A stretch of 64,000 nt of DNA from an uncultured Lachnospiraceae bacterium (GTDB taxonomy: Bacteria > Bacillota > Clostridia > Lachnospirales > Lachnospiraceae): the NCBI GenBank assembly GCA_947245585.1, contig CAMXPV010000003.1:52950-116949 (forward strand). Reading direction: 5' to 3'. Under the pieces are notes generated by a model. That model was not told the origin of the DNA. It did not search any database and was given only the letters and a program-made list of their open reading frames with translations. Both the position numbers and the translations under genes were made by a program. Each line of letters begins with the position of its first letter. Position 1 is the stretch's first letter. Positions 47,825-58,211 of this stretch are shown piece after piece.

Positions 47825-48598
47825 ATGAAGCTTTCAGATTTTATGGATATCACTCAATTGCAGAAAATTCAAGACGCATTTTCGGAGGCCACAGGACTTG
47901 CCGCCGTCGCCATTGACACCGAGGGCAATTATATTACCAGAGGAAGTGGGTTTACCGATTTCTGTATGAAACACACCCGCGGCTGTGCAGAAGGCGCTAA
48001 GCGCTGCCAAAAATGTGATGCCGAGGGACATGGTGTCTATGAGTGCCACGCAGGACTTATGGATTTTTCCATCGACATTACTCTGAATGGAGAAAAACTA
48101 GGCGCCGTCATCGGCGGACAAGTTCTCCCCCAAGAGCCGAACGAGGAAAAGTTTACGCAAATCGCCGAAGAGCTTGGCATCGATCCTGCTTCCTATGTCC
48201 GCGCTGTCCACAAAGTGCCTGTACGCTCTGAAAAGGCCATCCGATCCGCCGCGGATCTTTTAAACGATGTGATCAACCGCATGGTTTTACAGGAATATAT
48301 GAACGCGACCGAATATAAAAAAATCCATGTCTGGGAGGACGAGATCGTAAACGCCAACGATGCCGTATCCAGAATCAAGGAAAACACCAAAGCGTTGGAA
48401 GCGCTTGCCTCCAAGCAGACAATCATGGCTTTAAACGCTTCCATCGAAACTGCCCGCGTCGGCGCGGCAGGCGCTGGTTTTGGCGTGATTGCAAAGCAGA
48501 TGGGCGTATTCTCCAAACAGTCCACGGAGATTTACAAAAAGATCACCGAGGATGCCAACAATATCTCTGAGGCCATCGGGAAGATGAACGAAAGTTGA
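47825..48598 (+). CDS. Minimal soluble chemoreceptor-like protein: PocR sensory domain plus short MCP signalling segment
   Basis: DITQLQKIQDAFSEATGLAAVAIDTEGN...CMKHTRGCAEGAKRCQKCDAEG...YECHAGLMDFSI; C-term ALNASIETARVGAAGAGFGVIAKQMGVFSKQS; start re-assigned to ATG 47825. Confidence 0.85.
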   Translation: MKLSDFMDITQLQKIQDAFSEATGLAAVAIDTEGNYITRGSGFTDFCMKHTRGCAEGAKRCQKCDAEGHGVYECHAGLMDFSIDITLNGEKLGAVIGGQVLPQEPNEEKFTQIAEELGIDPASYVRAVHKVPVRSEKAIRSAADLLNDVINRMVLQEYMNATEYKKIHVWEDEIVNANDAVSRIKENTKALEALASKQTIMALNASIETARVGAAGAGFGVIAKQMGVFSKQSTEIYKKITEDANNISEAIGKMNES

Positions 48599-48662
48599 TT
48601 CTGAGTTTCTACATAAAATACAAAAGCTGCCTACCGCCAAATGCGGAGACAGCTTTTTCTTT

Positions 48663-49331
48663 TCAGACGACGATTTCCAGATATCCAACCATCTTGGTCA
48701 TGTCAAACTCCTTTAGCACGCCCAGATTGGGATCGTAAAACTTTCCGTCGTATTCTACCAGATAGTGGCTGTATCTGCCCATGCGCTCCATAATAATGGC
48801 GCATTTCGGAAGATCCACGCTTTTGCCAAGCGTATATACAATCTTATCCGCATGACGGATTCCCAGATACTCTAAGGTGGCGATCATCTTGCTCATATTC
48901 GCCTGCCATTCCCGGCATTTCATAATATCGCAGGCCTCATCCAACGTCGTTCCTGCAATCATAGCGATACAGGACTGTCCGCACAGGCCGTCCCAGGGCT
49001 GCGTCACCAATTCCACACCATCAATTTTGCGGATGGGATTCTCCACACTGTAATGACTGTCGCCGCTCATACTCATCACGTTGCCTACAATCTCAATAGA
49101 GATCAGATATTTTTTCCCAAGCTCCACCTTCGTGAGAACTTCATTGCTGACCGGAATATCATAGTACCCCTGCCCCTTGGGAAGAAGGTCGCAGATGAAA
49201 CACACATCGTCAAAACAGACCCTCACCGGCGCGTCACCCACCTTCTCGCATACCTCCCACACATTGAAGGGAACGGCAATGGTATTCTCATTCTCCCGAA
49301 ACTCCACAGTGCCTTCAAATTCATACTTCAT
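48663..49331 (-). CDS. DUF1905-like domain fused to C39-like/papain-like peptidase domain
   Basis: N-term VPFNVWEVCEKVGDAPVRVCFDDVCFICDLLPKGQGYYDIPVSNEVLTKV; C-term QPWDGLCGQSCIAMIAGTTLDEA...YSHYLVEYDGKFYDPNLG. Confidence 0.65.
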   Translation of the reverse strand: MKYEFEGTVEFRENENTIAVPFNVWEVCEKVGDAPVRVCFDDVCFICDLLPKGQGYYDIPVSNEVLTKVELGKKYLISIEIVGNVMSMSGDSHYSVENPIRKIDGVELVTQPWDGLCGQSCIAMIAGTTLDEACDIMKCREWQANMSKMIATLEYLGIRHADKIVYTLGKSVDLPKCAIIMERMGRYSHYLVEYDGKFYDPNLGVLKEFDMTKMVGYLEIVV

Positions 49332-49380
49332 GCTGTAACCCTGCCTTTCTATTTGTATTCTATCGCTTTAAAGTCTGCGT

Positions 49381-50487
49381 CTACTCAAAACTGATATTTA
49401 AATCCACATCTCCCTTTATGCCTGCAATCTCCCCTTTGTTGGTATACTGCCAGATTTTAAAATCATAGGGAAAATAATAGGATTCGTCATAGTAGGCAAA
49501 CCATTTATCATATTCCTCAAGCTCCTCTATATTCAAAAGAAGCGTAAAGGTTTTTAAGTTACCGTAAATCATAGGCGTATATCCTGCCTCTTTGATCTTC
49601 TCACAAAAAGCAATGCAGTATTTCGTGCGCTCCTCACTGGTCAGATCGTTCCCTCTGGCCTTCGTACTGGTCACTGCCTCCACATCCAGAACCACCGGAT
49701 ATTTCACCTTGTAAGGAGCGATAGATTCAATCACATACTCTGCCTCTTCCTCCGCCTCTTCCTCACTCAGAGCCTGCGTAAAGAAGTAAATGCCCACATC
49801 TATGTCGTTTGCAAGCGCTCCTTTGATATTGTCCTCAAAGGTTTCATCCTCGATAATGTCCCCTTCGGTATACCCCCGTATGCCCAAACGGATAAAGGCG
49901 TATTCCACCTCGTCGGAAGCTACCTTTTTCCAGTCGATTTCATCCTGATATTTGGAGACATCGATCCCTTTATGGGAAATCCGCTCCCCGTTCTCGTAAT
50001 AATGCATCACGCCATCCCCATCCGCCATAAAGGCTTCCGGATCATATGTATTCTTGGCCAACTCCTCCAGAATCGGAAAAAAGTAATACTGCCCGGCATC
50101 CGCCACCACAATCTCATTCGGGAAGAAATTCCGAAGCATCTGCGTTGTTCCCTCGCCGGAAGTCATTTGCTCCTTCAACTGGCCAAGAAAAGCTTCGACC
50201 GTTTCCTCTTCCGTCTTCTCCTTTACTTCCTCCACCGCACTGTCAATCAGCGCGTCCACCTCCGCCTGGCTGTACGTCGCTTCCTCGTCCAACCTGATCG
50301 CTTCCAATTCATTCATAACCGCCGTATTTCTCTGTTGGACTGCCCGGTATTGGAATACCATCACCAGACAGATCGTAACCGCCGTCAGCGTAACAATACA
50401 GAGAAGAATGGAGCCCGCAAGTAAACTGTTCTCACTTCTCCTTCGTTTCTTTTTGCTGCGCTTTCCCTGCAAATGATTCTCCTGCAT
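49381..50487 (-). CDS. GH25 lysozyme-like protein, membrane-anchored
   Basis: KGIDVSKYQDEIDWKKVASDEVEYAFIRLGIRGYTEGDI; N-terminal TM. Confidence 0.9.
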   Translation of the reverse strand: MQENHLQGKRSKKKRRRSENSLLAGSILLCIVTLTAVTICLVMVFQYRAVQQRNTAVMNELEAIRLDEEATYSQAEVDALIDSAVEEVKEKTEEETVEAFLGQLKEQMTSGEGTTQMLRNFFPNEIVVADAGQYYFFPILEELAKNTYDPEAFMADGDGVMHYYENGERISHKGIDVSKYQDEIDWKKVASDEVEYAFIRLGIRGYTEGDIIEDETFEDNIKGALANDIDVGIYFFTQALSEEEAEEEAEYVIESIAPYKVKYPVVLDVEAVTSTKARGNDLTSEERTKYCIAFCEKIKEAGYTPMIYGNLKTFTLLLNIEELEEYDKWFAYYDESYYFPYDFKIWQYTNKGEIAGIKGDVDLNISFE

Positions 50488-50511
50488 AAACTCTCCTTTT
50501 TTATGCGTCCG

Positions 50512-51351
50512 CTACACGCGCTCACTAAAGTAGCTTTTGTACCCCTCTCCGAACACCTCTGTCGCACTGGTAATAATCATAAAGGATTCGGAATCTTCCT
50601 CTTTCACAATCTCTTCCACTCTGGGAGAGACAGGCTTTTTCACCACGCAGAGGATCACCTTCTTGTTATCTCCACTATATGCACCCTGCCCGTTTATATA
50701 TGTCACGCCGATCCCCGCGTCCGACAACAGCCTCTCCGCAATCCGTTCCGCCTTCCCACTGATAATATACAGCATTTTTGCCTCATCCCTGCCATAAAGC
50801 ACAATATCCATCACAAAGGATGTGCAGATCACCGAGATTGCCGCATACAGCGCCGCTTCAAGATCTCGGAACACAATGCCGGAAAGTGTGACAATACATG
50901 CGTCTGCGATAAAAAATATTTTTCCCGTTTTTAGATGGGGAAAGCGAAGCCTTAGCGTTTTTACAATAATATCCATACCGCCTGTGGTCGCGCCCGCGCG
51001 CAAAATCACACCGATGGAGACGGCCGTCAATGTGCCGCCCACAAGCGCCGCAAGCAGGATATCATCCGTGGCCGGTTCATAGAGTGAAAGCACATTGGTA
51101 AAAACAGATATCAACGCCGTAGCATAAATCGTAGATATCGTCAATCCTATTCCAAATTTCCACACGGCAAACAGCAAAATCGGCACATTGAGAAGCATGA
51201 TCAGCGTTCCCGTGCTTACCGGCAAAATTCTGCTCAGTATAATGGAAATTCCCGTCACGCCGCCCGGCGCCATGTTATTGGGATCCGTAAAAAGACTGAC
51301 ACCCACGGCATAGACGAACGCCGCTGCTGTTATAATACCATATTTTTTCAT
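50512..51351 (-). CDS. YitT family membrane protein (DUF2179 C-terminal)
   Basis: GVSLFTDPNNMAPGGVTGISIIL, GATTGGMDIIVKTLR, C-term VTYINGQGAYSGDNKKVILCVV. Confidence 0.9.
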   Translation of the reverse strand: MKKYGIITAAAFVYAVGVSLFTDPNNMAPGGVTGISIILSRILPVSTGTLIMLLNVPILLFAVWKFGIGLTISTIYATALISVFTNVLSLYEPATDDILLAALVGGTLTAVSIGVILRAGATTGGMDIIVKTLRLRFPHLKTGKIFFIADACIVTLSGIVFRDLEAALYAAISVICTSFVMDIVLYGRDEAKMLYIISGKAERIAERLLSDAGIGVTYINGQGAYSGDNKKVILCVVKKPVSPRVEEIVKEEDSESFMIITSATEVFGEGYKSYFSERV

Positions 51352-51408
51352 GAATATGAGCCCCACCTTTTTCCTGATTTACAGTTATCATATCCATATT
51401 TGCAAGTT

Positions 51409-52626
51409 CTACACGCTCGCCCTCACCAGTTTCGGTTGGTAACCGTGATCCTTAAGCGCCTGCATAATCTGGTTTTTATGCTCCGTCCCGTACGCTTCCA
51501 GTGTGATCCGAAGCTCCACGGCCGCGTTCCGGTTGATGGACACAAACTGGTTGTGCTCCAGTTTGATCACGTTGCCGTCCTCCTTCGCAATCACGTCGGC
51601 TACCCGTGAGAGCTCTCCCGGCTTATCCGGCAAGAGTACGGAAACCGAGAAGATCCGGTCACGCAGCACCAGGCCCTGCTGTACCACGGAGGACATGGTA
51701 ATCACATCCATATTGCCGCCGCTTAAGATGGAGACAATTTTCTTATTTTTTACATTCAGATGCTTTAATGCCGCCACCGTGAGAAGGCCGGAGTTTTCCA
51801 CGATCATCTTGTGGTTTTCCACCATGTCGAGGAAAGCCACCACAAGCTCCTCATCCTCCACCGTGATAATATCGTCCAAATTTTTGCTGACATAGGGGAA
51901 AATCTTCTCCCCCGGCGTCTTCACTGCCGTGCCGTCCGCGATGGTATTGACATGATCCATGGTCACAACCTTGCCCGCTTTGACAGAAGCCTGCATACAG
52001 GCCGCACCCGCCGGCTCCACCCCAATGACTTTAATCTTGGGATTTAAAAGTTTCGCCAATGTGGACACACCGGTGGCCAGTCCGCCGCCGCCGATAGGAA
52101 CCAGAATGTAATCCACAAGGGGAAGTTCTTTTATAATTTCCATCGCTATGGTTCCCTGTCCGGTAGCCACCGCCAAATCGTCAAAGGGATGTACAAAGGT
52201 ATACCCGTTTTTTGCTGCCAATTCCTCGGCATGAGCACAGGCCTCGTCGTATACATCGCCGTGGAGAATGACCTCCGCGCCGTAGCCTTTGGTGCGGTTT
52301 ACTTTGATTAAGGGAGTCGTTGTCGGCATCACAATCACAGCCTTCACACCGTAGCACTTCGCCGCATAGGCCACGCCCTGCGCATGGTTTCCGGCAGAGG
52401 CCGTAATCAGTCCCTTAGTCCGCTCCTCCGGGCTCAACGTGCTGATTTTATAATATGCGCCCCTGAGCTTATAAGCCCCCGTGAGCTGCATATTCTCCGG
52501 CTTTAAATAAACTTTGTTTCCCGTCTGCGCACTGAAATAATCACTGTACACCAACTTTGTCTCTGAAGCGACTTCCTTCACAACATTATAGGCTTCCTCA
52601 AACCGATCCAATGAAAGTTCTTTCAT
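51409..52626 (-). CDS. ilvA: Threonine ammonia-lyase with C-terminal ACT domain
   Basis: VYLKPENMQLTGAYKLRGAYYKI (PLP Lys), ITASAGNHAQGVAYAAK, PIGGGGLATGVS. Confidence 0.92.
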   Translation of the reverse strand: MKELSLDRFEEAYNVVKEVASETKLVYSDYFSAQTGNKVYLKPENMQLTGAYKLRGAYYKISTLSPEERTKGLITASAGNHAQGVAYAAKCYGVKAVIVMPTTTPLIKVNRTKGYGAEVILHGDVYDEACAHAEELAAKNGYTFVHPFDDLAVATGQGTIAMEIIKELPLVDYILVPIGGGGLATGVSTLAKLLNPKIKVIGVEPAGAACMQASVKAGKVVTMDHVNTIADGTAVKTPGEKIFPYVSKNLDDIITVEDEELVVAFLDMVENHKMIVENSGLLTVAALKHLNVKNKKIVSILSGGNMDVITMSSVVQQGLVLRDRIFSVSVLLPDKPGELSRVADVIAKEDGNVIKLEHNQFVSINRNAAVELRITLEAYGTEHKNQIMQALKDHGYQPKLVRASV

Positions 52627-52628
52627 GT

Positions 52629-53579
52629 TTACTCCCCCTCTTTTTCTTCCTGTGCCACATCAAACAACGCGTCAACGAACTGATCCGCGTCAAACTTCTG
52701 CAAATCTTCTATGCTCTCGCCCACACCGATATATTTGACCGGAATCTGCAGCTCCGACTGGATCGCCACCGCGATGCCACCCTTTGCTGTCCCGTCCATC
52801 TTTGTCAGGATAATTCCCGTCAGATCCGCCACTTCACCAAACTCTTTCGCCTGCTGCAAAGCATTCTGCCCGGTGGTGCCGTCCAACACGACCAGATTTT
52901 CCCTGTGCGCATCCGGAAATTCCCTGTCAATGATGCGGTTGATCTTTTTCAGCTCCTCCATCAAATTTTTCTTATTGTGAAGCCTTCCCGCCGTATCACA
53001 TAAAAGCACATCCACATTCCGCGCTTTGGCCGCATTCACGGCATCATAGATCACACTGGCCGGGTCTGAGCCTTCGTTTCCGCCAATCATATCTACACCC
53101 GCCCGGTCAGCCCACTGCGCAAGCTGTTCTCCTGCCGCCGCGCGAAATGTATCCGCCGCTGCAATCAACACTTTTCTTCCCTGACTCTTCAACTGTCCGG
53201 CTAGCTTTCCCACCGTTGTGGTCTTCCCCACGCCGTTGACACCGATCACCAAAACCACCGACTGTTTTTCCTCAAACTCATAGGCCGTCTCACCGACCTG
53301 CATCTGCTCCTTAATATTCCGAATCAGAAATTCCTTGCAGTCGGCAGGCTCTTTGATATGGTTTTCCTTCACCTGATCCCGCAGTTTATCAAGAATCTCC
53401 CCGGTGGCTTTCACCCCGATATCGCCCATAATCAGTATCTCTTCTAGCTCCTCGTAGAAGTCGTCGTCGATATTGGAAAAACCGCCAAACACCGAGTCTA
53501 TCCCGTGCACGATATTATTTCTGGTCTTGGTGAGGCCATCTTTCAGCCTGCTAAAGAAGCCTTTCTTTTCTTCGCTCAT
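52629..53579 (-). CDS. ftsY: Signal recognition particle receptor FtsY
   Basis: [41 protein letters not shown]. Confidence 0.96.
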   Translation of the reverse strand: MSEEKKGFFSRLKDGLTKTRNNIVHGIDSVFGGFSNIDDDFYEELEEILIMGDIGVKATGEILDKLRDQVKENHIKEPADCKEFLIRNIKEQMQVGETAYEFEEKQSVVLVIGVNGVGKTTTVGKLAGQLKSQGRKVLIAAADTFRAAAGEQLAQWADRAGVDMIGGNEGSDPASVIYDAVNAAKARNVDVLLCDTAGRLHNKKNLMEELKKINRIIDREFPDAHRENLVVLDGTTGQNALQQAKEFGEVADLTGIILTKMDGTAKGGIAVAIQSELQIPVKYIGVGESIEDLQKFDADQFVDALFDVAQEEKEGE

Positions 53580-53616
53580 ATCATCCTCTCCCCACTTCGG
53601 AGAATGCCCCTTGCGG

Positions 53617-56600
53617 CTAATCCTCCAATTCCTTGTCTATCAGGTTGACGCTCACCAATGTGGAGACACCTTTCTCCTGCATGGTGATACCATAGAGCCG
53701 GTCCGCCTTCTCCATTGTGCCGCGCCTATGTGTAATCACAATAAACTGGGTGCTCTTTGTCAGCTTATGCAGATACTTTGCGAACCGGGTCACATTGTTC
53801 TCGTCCAGAGCCGCCTCGATCTCATCCAGGAGACAAAATGGCGAAGGTTTCAGATTCTGGATCGCAAAAAGCAGGCAGATCGCCGTCAGAGACTTCTCGC
53901 CGCCGGACATCTGCATCATATTTACCAGTTTCTTCCCGGGCGGTTGGGCAATTACCAGAATACCCGCCTCCAGTACATCCTCCCCGTCTATCAATTCAAG
54001 AGAACCTTTTCCGCCTCCGAACAGTTCTTTAAATACCTTGTCAAATTCCCGGTTAATCTGGGCAAATTTTTCATTGAACTGTTTGCGCATGGAAGTGTCC
54101 AATTCCTCTATGATATTCAGCAGGGTTTTTTCCGCCTCCACCAGATCGTCATGCTGGGTCTTCAAGAACGTATACCGTTCCATCAGATTGCGGTAATCCT
54201 CGATGGCGTTCACATTGACATCGCCCAGTTTCCTGATCTCGTCCTTCAGTCCGCTGATATCCCGCTTCATTGCAGGCAGATCGTTCATCTCCTCGTTTTT
54301 GAGCCCTTCTGCGTCGGAGAGAGTAATCTCATACTCGTCCCACATATAATTAATCTGGGACTCAATGGATTCCTCCATCCTCTCCTTCTGCGCATTTAAG
54401 CGGTACACTTCTTTGTCCAGTGCGGACATGCGCTGAGAGAGCTCCTCCCTGGAATTGAAAAAGTTTTTCTGTCTGCCGGTAAGCTCCTCTTTTGTCCCCA
54501 CATCTTCTTTCAGTTTGAGTTCCGCGTCCGTCTGAGCCGTGTGGGAGGCTTCGATGGTTTTCTCGATTTCGAGAATGCTCTCCTTCTTGCGTTCCACCTC
54601 TTCCTTGCCCAGATGCAGTCCCTCTTTTACCTCGTTGAGCTCGGCCCTGTAACGGTCTCTCTCCCCGTCCACACGCTCCAGGTTCTGCCGTTTGAAATCT
54701 GCGTTCTGACGCATCTTCTCCACTTCCACGTCCCACTCAGAAACCTGCGCCGCCTGTTCTGATTCAAGCGTCCGTTTTTCCTCCAACTGCTTCTGGAATT
54801 CGCCGATCTGAGATTCCACGTTCTTCTCCAGGGCTTCGGAATCGGCTAGCTCTTTTGCAGCCCCTTCCTTGCCTGCGCGAATCTCGCCTATTTGGTTCTC
54901 AATATCCTGTTCCTCATTTTTAAGTTCGCCAAATCCCTCTGTAGTTTCGCTCTTTTTCTCCTCCGCCTGCATTACATTCATTCTGGCGGTATTCTGCTCG
55001 ATAAACTTACGCTGGATCTGTCCCTTGATATCCTCAATCTCCAACCGCATCTTGTTGCGGCCGCGCTTGGTCTCCTCGATCTCATTTAAAATCTGATCAA
55101 TCTCTTTCACATACTGCTTGACTTTTTTCTCCAACTCCTCGATCTCTCTGCGTCTGCCCAAAAGATTGGAGTTGTTTTTAAATGCGCCGCCGCTGATGGC
55201 ACCGCCGGGAACCAGAAGTTCCCCCTCCAGCGTGACCATGCGAATGCCATAATCGAACTTTCTGGCAATCTTCACCGCATTGTCCACATTATCTACCACA
55301 AGAATGCGGCCCAACATAGCCTTGGCCACATTTTTATATTTTTTCTCAATCCTGACCAGTTCATCCGCCATGCCTACCACACCCGGCTCCTTCAAAGATT
55401 CCGGGTTCTTAAATTCCTGCGGATGGGTAATGCTCGTAAGCGGTAAAAAGGTAGCGCGGCCCGCTTTTGCCTTTTTCAAAAAGCCGATCATCCGCTTGGC
55501 CGTCTCCTCATCCTCCGTGACGATATTCTGGATATTTCCGCCTAGCGCCGTCTCAATGGCCGTCTCGTATTTTGCGTCCACTTGAATGATATCCGCCACA
55601 ACGCCGATAATACCCTTCTCCGTGTCCTTCTTCTCCATGACCGCCTTCACGCTGCCGCCATACCCCTCATAGCGTTCCGTCAGGTTGGAAAGCGCCTCCA
55701 ATTTAGACTTCTGCTGATGATAGAGCACCTGCGTGTCTCTGAGTTTCTGATCTTTTGCAGCCAACTCGTCCCGCACACCCGCGAGCTTTTCTTCCATGAG
55801 CTCCTGCTGTTCCGTCAGCTCCTGAATCGACCTTGTGATATTCTCAAATTCTTCTTCTAATTTCTTGATGGTCTCCGTCTGCTCCGCCTCGTCGGACTTA
55901 GCCCGAAGAAGACGGGAATTCAATTCCGCCTTACGGATATTCACCTGCTCCAACATGGTGTCAAAACGACCCAGTTTGGACTTGATGGTGGCGCGATTGT
56001 TCAGCGCCTCTATAATCGTATTCTTCCCACTTTCAATGTGCGCATTTAAAGTTTCAATCTCACTCTGGGTTTTTTCCAGAAGCTCTCTGGCCTGGGTTCT
56101 TTTTTCCTCCAATAAGGCAAGCTTTTCATCGATCTCCTGTTTCTCGGAAAGGATCGCCTCCCGTTCCTTATCCCTCTCGGAGAGCTGTTCGCTAATACTC
56201 GCAATACGGCTCTGCAAGTGCTCTTCATTTCCCTCTGCCGAGTGAATCTGCTCCTTTAAGACATTGATCTCGCCTTCCAGTTTGGAGCGCATCACGCCGG
56301 TATCCGTGAGCGTGGCTCTGGCCGCCTCAATCTCTGCATCCAACTGCTCAATGCGGCCTTGAATCCGCTCATACTCCTCCTTGGCGGACTCATACTTTTC
56401 CGTGGTCTCCTGTAAATCGAATCCCGCAATCTGAAGCTTGCCGTCGATCTCCTTCAACTGACCCGTGATCCGTACATTTTCCAACAGAAAGACATTCACG
56501 TCCAGGGTTTTTAACTCTTCCTTCTTGCGCAGATAAATCCTTGCCTTGTCCGCCTGTTTTTCAAGCGGCCCCGTCTGCTTTTCAAGCTCCGCCAGAATGT

Positions 56601-57177
56601 CGTTGACGCGCACAAGATTCTGCTTCTCCGCTTCCAGCTTCTTCTGGGCCGCGTACTTGCGTCTCTTGAATTTCACGATCCCGGCCGCCTCGTCAAAGAG
56701 CTCTCTGCGCTCCTCCGGCTTGCCGCTCAATATTTTATCAATCTGCCCCTGTCCGATAATGGAGTACCCCTCCTTACCGATACCGGTATCATAAAAAAGC
56801 TCGTTAACGTCCTTTAGACGGCAGGGTGTGCCGTTTAACATATACTCGCTCTCCCCGGAGCGGTAAAGCCGTCTGGAAACTGTCACCTCGTCATAATCAA
56901 TGGGAAGCTGATGGTCGGAATTATCCAACGTAATTGCCACATAGGCGTAGCCGAGAGGCTTTCTCATCTCCGTTCCCGAAAAGATGACATCCTGCATGGA
57001 AACGCCGCGGAGCTGTTTGATGCGCTGTTCTCCGAGCACCCACCTGACCGCGTCCGCCACGTTGCTCTTTCCGGAACCGTTTGGCCCTACAATACCCGTG
57101 ATGCCGTTGTGAAACTTAAAGTTTATTTTATTGGCAAATGATTTAAATCCGTGTACCTCTATACTTTTTAAATACAT
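53617..57177 (-). CDS. smc: Chromosome segregation protein SMC
   Basis: MYLKSIEVHGFKSFANKINFKFHNGITGIVGPNGSGKSNVADAVRWVLGEQ, hinge, C-terminal LSGGEKSLTAICLLFAI. Confidence 0.97.
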   Translation of the reverse strand: MYLKSIEVHGFKSFANKINFKFHNGITGIVGPNGSGKSNVADAVRWVLGEQRIKQLRGVSMQDVIFSGTEMRKPLGYAYVAITLDNSDHQLPIDYDEVTVSRRLYRSGESEYMLNGTPCRLKDVNELFYDTGIGKEGYSIIGQGQIDKILSGKPEERRELFDEAAGIVKFKRRKYAAQKKLEAEKQNLVRVNDILAELEKQTGPLEKQADKARIYLRKKEELKTLDVNVFLLENVRITGQLKEIDGKLQIAGFDLQETTEKYESAKEEYERIQGRIEQLDAEIEAARATLTDTGVMRSKLEGEINVLKEQIHSAEGNEEHLQSRIASISEQLSERDKEREAILSEKQEIDEKLALLEEKRTQARELLEKTQSEIETLNAHIESGKNTIIEALNNRATIKSKLGRFDTMLEQVNIRKAELNSRLLRAKSDEAEQTETIKKLEEEFENITRSIQELTEQQELMEEKLAGVRDELAAKDQKLRDTQVLYHQQKSKLEALSNLTERYEGYGGSVKAVMEKKDTEKGIIGVVADIIQVDAKYETAIETALGGNIQNIVTEDEETAKRMIGFLKKAKAGRATFLPLTSITHPQEFKNPESLKEPGVVGMADELVRIEKKYKNVAKAMLGRILVVDNVDNAVKIARKFDYGIRMVTLEGELLVPGGAISGGAFKNNSNLLGRRREIEELEKKVKQYVKEIDQILNEIEETKRGRNKMRLEIEDIKGQIQRKFIEQNTARMNVMQAEEKKSETTEGFGELKNEEQDIENQIGEIRAGKEGAAKELADSEALEKNVESQIGEFQKQLEEKRTLESEQAAQVSEWDVEVEKMRQNADFKRQNLERVDGERDRYRAELNEVKEGLHLGKEEVERKKESILEIEKTIEASHTAQTDAELKLKEDVGTKEELTGRQKNFFNSREELSQRMSALDKEVYRLNAQKERMEESIESQINYMWDEYEITLSDAEGLKNEEMNDLPAMKRDISGLKDEIRKLGDVNVNAIEDYRNLMERYTFLKTQHDDLVEAEKTLLNIIEELDTSMRKQFNEKFAQINREFDKVFKELFGGGKGSLELIDGEDVLEAGILVIAQPPGKKLVNMMQMSGGEKSLTAICLLFAIQNLKPSPFCLLDEIEAALDENNVTRFAKYLHKLTKSTQFIVITHRRGTMEKADRLYGITMQEKGVSTLVSVNLIDKELED

Positions 57178-57207
57178 AGTTACCTCTCGTCTATATCTGA
57201 ATTCCCG

Positions 57208-57897
57208 CTATCCCTCTCGCATGGTAAGGAGAGCCTGATATGCCGCCTGCTGCTGTGCCGCTTTCTTGGAATGACCGCTTCCACGGCCTACCTTTTTCTC
57301 TCCCACATAGGCCTCCACTTCAAAGATCTTATCGTGGTCCGGCCCTTCTTCCCTCACCGTCCAATAGCGAAGCGGTCCTTCCCCTCTCTGCTGCACAAGC
57401 TCCTGTAAAATGGTCTTCGCATCGTAAAAAAGCTGTTTGTTCTCCAGATCAGACAAGATAAAGCGCTTAATAAACGCAGAAGCTTTCTCGATTCCCCCAT
57501 CCAGATAAATGGCACCGATGAGCGCCTCCATCACATCCGACACAATGGAATCCCTGTTCCTGCCACCCGTACCCTCCTCGCCTTTGCCGAGCAAAATATA
57601 CCGTTCCAGTCCAAACTCCCTTGCGCAGTAAGCGAGAGCCGGTTCACAGACCATGGAGGCCCGAAGCTTGGTCAGGTCTCCCTCCGCTGTCTCCTCCCTC
57701 TGCCTGTAGAGAAAATCACTGCTCACAAATTCCAGAACGGCATCTCCTAAAAATTCTAATCTTTCATAATCTCCGTACCGGTTAATTTTCATCTCATTGG
57801 CATAGGAGCTATGGGTCAGCGCCTGACGTAACAGCATGTCATCCTGAAACCGGTATGCAATTTTTTCTTCCAATGTATCAAACGCTTCTTCCACCAT
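57208..57897 (-). CDS. rnc: Ribonuclease III
   Basis: YERLEFLGDAVLEFVSSDFLY, dsRBD at C-terminus. Confidence 0.96.
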   Translation of the reverse strand: MVEEAFDTLEEKIAYRFQDDMLLRQALTHSSYANEMKINRYGDYERLEFLGDAVLEFVSSDFLYRQREETAEGDLTKLRASMVCEPALAYCAREFGLERYILLGKGEEGTGGRNRDSIVSDVMEALIGAIYLDGGIEKASAFIKRFILSDLENKQLFYDAKTILQELVQQRGEGPLRYWTVREEGPDHDKIFEVEAYVGEKKVGRGSGHSKKAAQQQAAYQALLTMREG

Positions 57898-57911
57898 AAA
57901 AACCTCCGCAT

Positions 57912-57945
57912 GGAAAAGCCCTTCCTTATCAGAAAGGGCTCTTTG
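57912..57945 (-). terminator. Hairpin between acpP and rnc
   Basis: AGCCCTTTCTGATAAGGAAGGGCTTTTC. Confidence 0.6.
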
Positions 57946-57946
57946 C

Positions 57947-58177
57947 TTACTCCCTGCTGTTCTTAATCAAATCCACCGCCTCGCCCACCGTGGTGATACG
58001 CTCCGCTTTCTCGGCCGGTATCTCGATGTGAAAGGCCTCCTCAATTCCCATGATTATCTGGTACACATCCAAAGAATCTGCACCCAGATCTTCCAGAAAG
58101 GTAGTCTCCAATGTGATCTCCTTCGTATCCACACTCAAGACCTCCGCTATCACTTCCCGTAATTTTTCCAGTTCCAT
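57947..58177 (-). CDS. acpP: Acyl carrier protein
   Basis: TFLEDLGADSLDVYQIIMGIEEAF. Confidence 0.95.
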   Translation of the reverse strand: MELEKLREVIAEVLSVDTKEITLETTFLEDLGADSLDVYQIIMGIEEAFHIEIPAEKAERITTVGEAVDLIKNSRE

Positions 58178-58211
58178 TGTTTATACGACCTCTCTCGTAA
58201 AATTAGAAATT

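Noticed and set aside
53473-54399. 308-aa plus-strand ORF
   Set aside because: Antisense to ftsY/smc; no domain, typical antisense ORF in a GC-balanced long gene.
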